A model generated the notes under the pieces. The model had not been told where the DNA came from and searched no databases. It saw nothing but the letters and a program-made list of their open reading frames with translations. Positions 8,954 through 16,107 of a stretch of 64,000 bases of DNA are shown in pieces. Within the stretch, counting starts at the first letter, position 1. The number at the start of each line of letters is the position of its first letter. Where the stretch lies: contig CBDEWC010000045.1 in the NCBI GenBank assembly GCA_965243695.1, forward strand, positions 124,001 through 188,000, read 5' to 3'. Source of the DNA: JAKVCB01 sp965243695. GTDB lineage: Bacteria; Planctomycetota; Planctomycetia; Pirellulales; Lacipirellulaceae. The position numbers and the translations under genes are program-made.

Positions 8954-10768
8954 ATGCAAAAGTTTGTGCGAACTGCCTTGGTGGGCTTTTTAGTCGCCAA
9001 CTTATTCCTCGACTCAGCGTCCGCGTGTCGATACCTGAGTCGCATTTGGCAAAATGGAAACGCCTGCCATCCTACCTACCGCTCGCCCAGAAATATCGGC
9101 TACCGGCCAGCAGCCTGTGGCAGACCATGCGGTTTTCAACGTTCGTGCACCCAAATAACTTGTGAAGCAATTGCGTGCTGTGACAAAGTTGCAGTTCAAC
9201 AACCTACTGCTACGGTCGACAACGAGGCGCCAAGCGCACCGACCTCTCCGTTGCCCAACTCTCCCGTACCTGCTCAGCCGACACCAGCGACCCCGACACT
9301 AGCAACTCCGGCACCAGCAACTCCGGCACCAGCCCAACCACCCGTCGTGACCACCTCTCCTTCGGATTTGGAACCCCACTCCGCGGTGGTGGAGATTGCC
9401 AAACCGGCTGATGACAAAGTCCAACCAGCAACTCCACAAGCGGCCCAAGATCCCACAAACAAGTCGGTCTCAGCTACGGACAATGTCGCGAGTCTCCCCA
9501 CCAAAGACTCCCTTAGCGAACCCACGAGCCCCCAAACCGCAGAACTGGAACCTCCCGCAAACAAACTCTCTGCCAAAAACTCCGATGATACTCCGGCCGA
9601 CGATACCACTGCGGTCGATACCACTGCGGTCGACATCACTGCCGATGACTGCTGCGGTCGACATCACTGCCGATACTCCGCTACAGCTGACGATACCACG
9701 GTAGCCGACGATACCACCGCCGCCGACCTGCTGGCCGATCAGCCGGCCGAAAACAATGACAACTCTGAAGCCGATGACACCGCAGCCGATAACTCCACTA
9801 CAGCTGACAATACCACGGTGGCCGATGATGACGCTGCGGCTGAGGACCTGTTTGCCGATCAGCCGGCCGAAAAAGCCGATGACACTACTGCCGACGATAC
9901 CTCTGCCGATGACTTCACTGCCGATAATGACGCTGCGACCGATGACCTGTTTGCTGACCTGCCAGCCGAAAAAGCGGATAACCCCATAGCCGATGACACC
10001 GTAGCCACCGAATCCGCTGCCGGCGACACTGCTGCCGGCGACACTGCTGCCGATGACACTGCGGCCGACGACCTGTTTGCCGATACGCCCGCCGAAGAAA
10101 ATGATGACACTGAAGCGGATGACACTGCTGCAGCCGATGACCTGTTTGCCGACCTGCCAGCCGAAGAAAAAAACGACACTAAAGCGGATGACACTGCCGC
10201 GGCCGAGGACCTGTTTGCCGACCTGCCAGCTGAAGAAGCCAATAATGACGCTGCAGCCGATGACCTGTTTGCTGACCTGCCAGCCGAAGAAAAAAACGAC
10301 ACTGAAACCGATGACACTGCCGCAGCCGATGATCTGTTTGCCGACCTGCCAGCCGAAGAAAAAAACGATACTGAAGCGGATGACACTGCCGCGGCCGACG
10401 ATCTGTTTGCCGATCAGCCAGCCGACGAAAAAAACGACACTGAAGCCGATGACACCGCTGCAGCCGATGACCTGTTTGCCGACCTGCCAGCCGAAGAAAA
10501 TGACGACACTGAAGCCGATGACACTGCTGCAGCCGATGATCTGTTTGCTGACCTGCCAGCCGAAGAAAAAAACGACACTGAAGCCGATGACACTGCTGCA
10601 ACCGACGACCTGTTTGCCAATCAGCCAGCTGAAGAAGCCAATGATGACGCTGCAGCCGTTGACCTGTTTGCCGACCTGCCGGCCGAAGAAAAAAACGACA
10701 CTGAAGCGGATGACACTGCTGCAGCCGACGACCTGTTTGCTGACCTGCCAGCCGAAGAACGACACTGA
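8954..10768 (+). CDS. Secreted acidic DLF-repeat protein, N-terminal part
   Basis: The start is supported by AGGAG eight bases upstream and by a signal peptide (TALVGFLVANLFLDSASA). Then come a Cys-rich segment (residues about 25-78), a Pro/Thr/Ala linker (about 80-150) and a long, very acidic Ala/Asp/Glu region. From about residue 295 the unit ADDLFADLPAEEKNDTE recurs with small changes. This frame stops at 10768 inside a repeat (DLPAEERH). Deletions relative to the neighbouring repeat units at 10760-10772 (net 7 bases) and at 10887 (13 bases) shift the frame twice. The same repeats continue in the next frames and lead into the SHD1 segment ending at 12188. The intended product is about 1075 residues. 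It may be a disrupted gene or an assembly error in repetitive DNA. Confidence 0.8.
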   Translation: MQKFVRTALVGFLVANLFLDSASACRYLSRIWQNGNACHPTYRSPRNIGYRPAACGRPCGFQRSCTQITCEAIACCDKVAVQQPTATVDNEAPSAPTSPLPNSPVPAQPTPATPTLATPAPATPAPAQPPVVTTSPSDLEPHSAVVEIAKPADDKVQPATPQAAQDPTNKSVSATDNVASLPTKDSLSEPTSPQTAELEPPANKLSAKNSDDTPADDTTAVDTTAVDITADDCCGRHHCRYSATADDTTVADDTTAADLLADQPAENNDNSEADDTAADNSTTADNTTVADDDAAAEDLFADQPAEKADDTTADDTSADDFTADNDAATDDLFADLPAEKADNPIADDTVATESAAGDTAAGDTAADDTAADDLFADTPAEENDDTEADDTAAADDLFADLPAEEKNDTKADDTAAAEDLFADLPAEEANNDAAADDLFADLPAEEKNDTETDDTAAADDLFADLPAEEKNDTEADDTAAADDLFADQPADEKNDTEADDTAAADDLFADLPAEENDDTEADDTAAADDLFADLPAEEKNDTEADDTAATDDLFANQPAEEANDDAAAVDLFADLPAEEKNDTEADDTAAADDLFADLPAEERH

Positions 10769-11290
10769 ATGATGACACTGCTGCAACCGACGACCTGTTT
10801 GCCGACCTGCCCGCCGAAGAAAAAAACGACACTGAAGCGGATGACACTGCTGCAGCCGACGACCTGTTTGCCGACCAGCCAGCCGAACTGAAGCCGATGA
10901 CACTGCCGCAGCCGATGACCTGTTTGCCGACCTGCCAGCCGAAGAAAAAAACGATACTGAAGCGGATGACACTGCTGCAACCGACGACCTGTTTGCCGAC
11001 CTGCCAGCCGAAAAAGCGGATGACACTGCCGCGGCCGATGACCTGTTTGCCGACCAGCCCGCCGAAGAAGCCGATGACACTGCCGCAGCCGACGACCTGT
11101 TTGCCGACCTGCCAGCCGAAGAAGCGGACGACACTGCCGCAGCCGACGACCTGTTTGCCGACCTGCCAGCCGAAGAAGCCGATGACACTGCCGCAGCCGA
11201 CGACCTGTTTGCCGACCTGCCAGCCGAAGAAAAAAACGACACTGAAGCCGACGACACCGCTGCGGCCGATGACCTGTTTGCTGAGCCCTC
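9843..11290 (+). repeat. Coding tandem repeat (DLF units, about 22 copies)
   Basis: Units of about 54-69 bases each encode a core DLFAD(L/Q)PAEE followed by a variable KNDTEADDTAAAD-type spacer. I count 13 DLF cores before 10768, two between 10771 and 10886 and seven from 10887 to 11290. Unit length varies because the KNDTE segment, whose DNA contains an A7 run, is present or absent. The regular composition also keeps the antisense strand open over most of the array; this is a by-product, not a gene. Confidence 0.9.
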
Positions 11291-11381
11291 ATCCACCGTC
11301 TCAGACAACTCGGAAGAAGAAGCGTCGTTAGCAACGGACAAACCTTCGCCCAACGCGCCTGAAGTCACGGAACCGAAGGAA

Positions 11382-12188
11382 GTGGAAGCAACCTCTTTAG
11401 ATAACCTCGGCAATAAGGCAGCGATGGAAGGTGATCTTTTCAATACCCCTCGGTCCGTGAGTCCCGCAAACCGTGATTTACTGGAGTCTGGTGAAGAAGA
11501 CAAAGAGGAAGCTGCTTTATTTGGCGACACATCGGCTAAACCAACTCCGCAGAAAAAGCTCGCCGGGCCGACGTCACCCGACTTGGATTCACTTGAGTCA
11601 GCGGTTCGGTCCCACCAAGGATTACCCGCCACGCCAAACAAGCAAACCACAAAGGGAGAAAAAACCCTGGGTGATGAAGTGGAGAGTGTAGCTACCATGG
11701 AAGGTGATCTTTTCAAGCCACCGCAATCGGCAAGCCCCACGAACCGGGCTTTGCCTAAGGCTGGTGACGAAAAGAAAGATCATGAAGCTTCGTCTGACGA
11801 GGCTTTAGAAAAAGAGCACAAGGCAACCGACAGTTCCGCTTCTGACGAAACGGATGACTCCTTGGAATCGCCAGCGGACGACGAGCCAACCGGTGACAAG
11901 TCAGCGCAATCTGATAAAGACCCATTGCTTGATGGATATGGCGCGATTCTTGGCGAGCCGGGTGGTTTGGCAAGTGACGAATTGCGATTTTGGGTCGATA
12001 ACACGGGTCGCTTCGCGTGCCGCGGGCGAATGGTTCGCATGTCCAACGGTCATGTACGAATTGTCAAAGAAACAGGCAAGACAACCACCGTTCCTTTTTA
12101 CCGTCTCAGCCAGGCTGATCTCAGGTTCGTCACCCGTCAGGCGAGTGCGGTCCACGAACAGTCACTCACATACACGGTTGGGATGTAG
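11382..12188 (+). CDS. C-terminal part of the acidic repeat protein, with SHD1 domain
   Basis: The frame is open from about 10887, where DLF repeats of the upstream gene continue, to 12188. The ATG at 11382 is only the first Met in the frame, so this is most likely not a separate gene. It holds two shorter degenerate repeats (MEGDLFNTPRSVSP and MEGDLFKPPQSASP), a charged linker and, in the last about 70 residues, an SHD1 domain (FWVDNTGRFACRGRMV, NGHVRIVKETGK, VPFYRLSQADLRFV). SHD1 domains are frequent in planctomycete secreted proteins and are thought to mediate protein binding. Without a frame correction upstream the SHD1 domain would be lost from the secreted product. Confidence 0.72.
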   Translation: MEATSLDNLGNKAAMEGDLFNTPRSVSPANRDLLESGEEDKEEAALFGDTSAKPTPQKKLAGPTSPDLDSLESAVRSHQGLPATPNKQTTKGEKTLGDEVESVATMEGDLFKPPQSASPTNRALPKAGDEKKDHEASSDEALEKEHKATDSSASDETDDSLESPADDEPTGDKSAQSDKDPLLDGYGAILGEPGGLASDELRFWVDNTGRFACRGRMVRMSNGHVRIVKETGKTTTVPFYRLSQADLRFVTRQASAVHEQSLTYTVGM

Positions 12189-12222
12189 TGCGGTCTAGCT
12201 CTCAATAGATGATGAAATCACA

Positions 12223-12251
12223 AACCGCCACCTTTGGGTGGCGGTTTTTTT
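12223..12251 (+). terminator. Rho-independent terminator
   Basis: A perfect 10-bp stem AACCGCCACC/GGTGGCGGTT (12223-12232 with 12237-12246) closes a TTTG loop and is followed by a T7 tract (12245-12251). It lies 35 bases after the SHD1 stop codon and ends at the last codon of the converging hemG gene. Confidence 0.93.
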
Positions 12252-13719
12252 ATGAGTGGCTTAACCAGGTTGCAACCCGCTCAGCTGCTTGCTCACCACG
12301 GTAAACACACTGAGGAATCCCAATTCCATGAAAGGCATTGCTTGCTATCTCTAAACCGGGTTGATTTGCGATTTGTTGCTCAATGCCATTGATCCGGTCA
12401 AGGTGTCCAACATGATATTGCGGCATGGCCGCGTCCCACCGAGCAACGTCAACGACCTGTGGATCACCATTTATTCCGAGCAAAGAGGACAACTCTTGTA
12501 GGACAAGTTCTATTAAATCTTGCTCCGATTGCATCACCAGTTCCGGTTGCAGCGCACCACCTACAAAAGTGCGTATCAGCACATATCCATGGGGGGCACG
12601 CCCGGGGAATTTTTCGCTTGCGTAACTGGCAGCAATGATACGACGCGTTTCGATTTTCGGGACTACAAATCCAAACCCGTCGAGAGGTTGGCGGAATTGG
12701 TCGCGGCGAAAACCTGTGCTTACGACCACGGAACTGGCGTACGGAATTTCGCCAATCGGTTTGGCTAAATCAGGATTCGTTTTGTGCAGTAGTCGGGTGG
12801 CAGCGGGACCCGGAAGGGCCAAGATGACCGCATCAAAGGATTCGGTAGCAGGCTGGGCATTGAATGTAAGCCGCCACTGACCCGAAGGATCTCTTTCGAG
12901 GCTTTCAACCGCTGCTTCCCGGCGGACGGCAACAACCTTCAGCTTCTTTTCGATGGCTTCAACCAGGCTCCCCATCCCTCCCTCTGGTGCAAGAAACATC
13001 CCGTAACGGGCACCACTTTCGGTAGTTCCTTGTGAATCTTCCTTACCGTTCCGTTTCCGGCCCCATTGGGTACGCAGCAAACTACCTGCTTGAGCTTCCG
13101 ATTCAAGAAACTGAGGCATGGTGGCTGCCATGCTAAGTTTCTGCGGATCTGCTGTGTAGATACCTGCGAGCAGTGGCTGGACAAGTCGCTCAAAGACCTC
13201 ACGACCGAGTCGACGGGTGGCAAACGAGGCCACACTTTCATCAATAGCCGTGTTGTCTTCTCCAGTTGGTTTCCGGGCAACCCATGGCTCGGCGAGTAAT
13301 CGAAGTTTTCCCCAGGGACTCAACACCGAAGAGGTCAACATGGGCCAGAGTTGTTGTGGCTCCATGATCACAAATCCTTTCGGAACAGGGTGGAGTTTAC
13401 CGTTCCGAACGACCGCAGCCCGACGTCCCGACTCATGCGTGGGGAGTAATTGTGGGACTACCCCTACGCGTCTACACAAATCGAATGCCCATGGAAACTT
13501 GGTGATAAAACTGTCGGCGCTACGTTCGATAAGAAAACCACCCGTGTTGACCGTATCCAACACACCTCCCAAGCGGCCAGTCGCTTCAAAGAGTACCGTT
13601 TGGCCATGTGGCAACAATTCGGTAAGTCGATGTGCCGCTGCGAGGCCAGTGATTCCCCCACCGACAACCGCGACTCGCCGGGCCGCTGATGGCTCTCGCT
13701 TTCGATCAAGCACGCTCAT
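12250..13719 (-). CDS. hemG: Protoporphyrinogen oxidase (oxygen-dependent)
   Basis: The protein has 489 residues, usual for the HemY-type flavoprotein family. The ATG at 13719 is preferred over a TTG two codons upstream. The N-terminal dinucleotide-binding motif is VAVVGGGITGLAAAHRL, followed by LGGVLDT and ADSFITKFPWA; a conserved C-terminal FAD segment reads GIGIPQCVYRGEQAA. It oxidises protoporphyrinogen IX to protoporphyrin IX at the membrane in heme synthesis. hemC lies 12 kb away on the same strand, so the pathway genes are scattered. The last codons overlap the terminator of the convergent gene. Confidence 0.9.
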   Translation of the reverse strand: MSVLDRKREPSAARRVAVVGGGITGLAAAHRLTELLPHGQTVLFEATGRLGGVLDTVNTGGFLIERSADSFITKFPWAFDLCRRVGVVPQLLPTHESGRRAAVVRNGKLHPVPKGFVIMEPQQLWPMLTSSVLSPWGKLRLLAEPWVARKPTGEDNTAIDESVASFATRRLGREVFERLVQPLLAGIYTADPQKLSMAATMPQFLESEAQAGSLLRTQWGRKRNGKEDSQGTTESGARYGMFLAPEGGMGSLVEAIEKKLKVVAVRREAAVESLERDPSGQWRLTFNAQPATESFDAVILALPGPAATRLLHKTNPDLAKPIGEIPYASSVVVSTGFRRDQFRQPLDGFGFVVPKIETRRIIAASYASEKFPGRAPHGYVLIRTFVGGALQPELVMQSEQDLIELVLQELSSLLGINGDPQVVDVARWDAAMPQYHVGHLDRINGIEQQIANQPGLEIASNAFHGIGIPQCVYRGEQAAERVATWLSHS

Positions 13720-13838
13720 GGCCAACCCATCCTGGTGCAGCGTCCCTATCGCGCAATCTACGATCTGTGCAGAGGGTCATTTCGCCACCATCACCATAGA
13801 ACGAGACCAGGATTAGTTAAGAGCAGGGCGTCGCGGGA

Positions 13839-13914
13839 CCTATCCATGCAACCAGGGCCTATCCATGCAACCAGGGCCTATCCATGCAACCAGGGCCTAT
13901 CCATGCAACCAGGG
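13839..13914. repeat. Tandem repeat, 19-bp unit x4
   Basis: Four identical copies of CCTATCCATGCAACCAGGG lie at 13839-13857, 13858-13876, 13877-13895 and 13896-13914, followed by a partial CCT. The array sits between the start of hemG and the stop of the DUF1573 gene, both leftward, and therefore in the leader or promoter region of hemG. Confidence 0.95.
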
Positions 13915-13926
13915 CCTGAAGCAAGG

Positions 13927-15021
13927 CTACTGTCCGACAATCACACGATTTGCACTGCTAGCGGAAACAGTATCGTCGGCTTGTTTCTCAACAACGTCCG
14001 TGGCTGTAGCGGGCGGTATGATCGTTGCATAGACATTGCAGTGGGCCCCATAGTTCTTACCAAGGTCCGTCACAATGTTAACCTTGTCTTCAACTTTACC
14101 CGGTTTTCCATTGGCTGCAAATTGAAAATCGACAATATGCCGCGTGGCAGATTCAGAAGGGGTTTGAAACTTGAGAGAGCCATCATCGCACGAGATATCA
14201 ACAATTCGGAATGGTTTCTTCCCGCGAACAAGCACTTTCTTCGAAACCTCGTCTCCCTGAACCACTTCGCCAAAAACAACCGAATTTGGCGCCACAGAGA
14301 TAACCGGGACAACCTTGCCCTCAATAAGGACTGGGATTCGCTCTTCACTCCTGTCGTTGGTAACAATCACCAACTGATCCCGCAAGTTCCCAGCTGGCGC
14401 CGTATCTTTGAGGCGAACCAACAGATCGTAAGAAACGCGACCCGAGTTCCGATCACGTTGTACTAACTCTACCTGGAGGTCTTCGCTTCGGCTAAGTACA
14501 TCGGTGATTTTCCAATGACTGCGCCCAGCATAACTCACATTAATCCGCTGCTCGGCCTGGGTTCCCTGATCCACCGACTCAAATCGTACGGCCCCCGGCT
14601 TAAAAACCACATCACCACGTATTTCTCCATTGACCCGTAATTGTGCCTCGCCAGACCGCTGAATCCCCTCGTTGTCGGTCCACTTCATTTTGACTGTCAG
14701 GGTAGCTCCTTTGACACCTGTAAACGTACGCGTATTGAATTTGGCGACAACGTAGCCCGTTTCGTGCGTTTTCAGGAGCTTCTTTTCAATCGATGGCGTC
14801 GTGCAGCCACAACTGGAACGCACTCCTGTAAGCTCAATGTCTTGCCGATAGAGATTTTTGACGGGAAACCGATACTCCGCATCAGCGCCTCGGGCCACCG
14901 TGCCAAAGTCGTGCTCCCGACCGTCAATGAACATGTTGTTGGTCCATTGTTGGCCATGCGTGACTCCTGCCGCTGCCAGAATCAGCAAGAAAACCACATA
15001 GCGGAAGGGATTTTTGCGCAT
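13927..15021 (-). CDS. Secreted DUF1573 protein
   Basis: I place the start at ATG 15021 (364 residues) because a G-rich stretch (GGGGGGAA) lies about nine bases upstream and a signal peptide begins here (FRYVVFLLILAAAGVTHG). An upstream in-frame start at 15099 would bury it. The DUF1573 (ASH/MSP-like Ig fold) domain follows with the hallmark EHDFGTVARGADAEYRFPV and SSCGCTTP at about residues 40-90; further beta-sandwich repeats fill the rest. It is probably a periplasmic or cell-surface structural protein; the function is unknown. Confidence 0.85.
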   Translation of the reverse strand: MRKNPFRYVVFLLILAAAGVTHGQQWTNNMFIDGREHDFGTVARGADAEYRFPVKNLYRQDIELTGVRSSCGCTTPSIEKKLLKTHETGYVVAKFNTRTFTGVKGATLTVKMKWTDNEGIQRSGEAQLRVNGEIRGDVVFKPGAVRFESVDQGTQAEQRINVSYAGRSHWKITDVLSRSEDLQVELVQRDRNSGRVSYDLLVRLKDTAPAGNLRDQLVIVTNDRSEERIPVLIEGKVVPVISVAPNSVVFGEVVQGDEVSKKVLVRGKKPFRIVDISCDDGSLKFQTPSESATRHIVDFQFAANGKPGKVEDKVNIVTDLGKNYGAHCNVYATIIPPATATDVVEKQADDTVSASSANRVIVGQ

Positions 15022-15252
15022 CGGTCCGTTCCCCCCATCCTTACTCTGGGTCACTATTTCTGAACAAATTGCTTTGAACCGCCCATTTCGACGAGACATC
15101 TTGACCAGAAAAGCCTCCTGTGAGCTGGATTATATGCTAATCGTCCGTCAGGGGCGAGGCAACTCAAGAAAACGTACCCCTGACCGGATGTAGGGACTGT
15201 TTGCTAGAATGCGAAACGCCGTACTGTTATTTCTCTCAAGGTTCGACCAAAC

Positions 15253-16107
15253 ATGGCTGCTTACGATCACGTCACAATTATCGGTGTAGGTTTGATTGGT
15301 GGGTCTATCGGCTTGGCCTTACGGGCTCGCGGCCTGGCAACCGAAATTGTCGGGGTTGGACGGCGGGAAACGAGTTTAAAGACCGCTCGAGATGTTGGCG
15401 CCGTCGACCGCACCACCACCGACCTGACTAGGGGAGTCCGTCAAGCTAACCTTGTCATCGTATGTGCACCCGTACACTCCATCGCCCAACTGGTGAGCAA
15501 GGTGGCAGAATCTTGTCCTGCCGACTGCCTGATTACTGACGCGGCCAGCACCAAGGCAAACATTATTGCCCAAATTGAGCAAGGACTCGTACCGGCGTCG
15601 AATGGCCCTCATTTTGTCGGTAGCCATCCCCTCGCCGGTGACCATCGGACCGGGCCACAGTACGCCCGTGGCGACCTCTTTGAGGGACGTGTGGCCGTCG
15701 TCACTCCAACGGCAACGACACCTGCTGAGGTGATTGAAAAGGCCAGCCAATTCTGGCGGCATCTCGGCGCAAGCGTAATGGAAATGAGCCCGGCCGAACA
15801 TGACCGGGTCGTGGCGGTTACCAGCCACCTGCCTCACCTGGTCGCTTTTGCCTTGGCTGGCTCAACCCCTGAATCAGCAGGCCCCTTGGCTGGGAGAGGG
15901 TGGTACGATACAACCCGGATAGCCGCTGCCGATCCCGAATTGTGGCAACAGATCTTCGCCTCGAACGACCAGGCATTGCTCAACGCACTAGACAATTTCG
16001 AGGCCATGGTCAGTTCTTTGAGACGTGCCATTCTCGACAACGACAAGGTGACTTTAGTAAATTTGCTACAGGAGGCGAAACGGATTCGCGATGCTTTGGG
16101 AAGTTGA
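15253..16107 (+). CDS. tyrA: Prephenate dehydrogenase
   Basis: The 284-residue protein has the NAD(P)-binding motif IIGVGLIGGSIGLALRARG at residues about 9-27 and TyrA motifs TDAASTKANI, FVGSHPLAG and HDRVVAVTSHLPHLVAFALA. It converts prephenate to 4-hydroxyphenylpyruvate in tyrosine synthesis. There is no chorismate mutase or ACT domain. Its stop overlaps the start of purL by 17 bases, and a TAGAAT box lies about 50 bases upstream. It heads a probable four-gene operon with purL, purQ and holB. Confidence 0.92.
   Translation: MAAYDHVTIIGVGLIGGSIGLALRARGLATEIVGVGRRETSLKTARDVGAVDRTTTDLTRGVRQANLVIVCAPVHSIAQLVSKVAESCPADCLITDAASTKANIIAQIEQGLVPASNGPHFVGSHPLAGDHRTGPQYARGDLFEGRVAVVTPTATTPAEVIEKASQFWRHLGASVMEMSPAEHDRVVAVTSHLPHLVAFALAGSTPESAGPLAGRGWYDTTRIAAADPELWQQIFASNDQALLNALDNFEAMVSSLRRAILDNDKVTLVNLLQEAKRIRDALGS

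Noticed and set aside
9470..11740. A 756-codon open frame on the minus strand across the repeat array
   Set aside because: It mirrors the composition of the acidic repeats on the plus strand, has no start signal or domain, and disappears outside the array.
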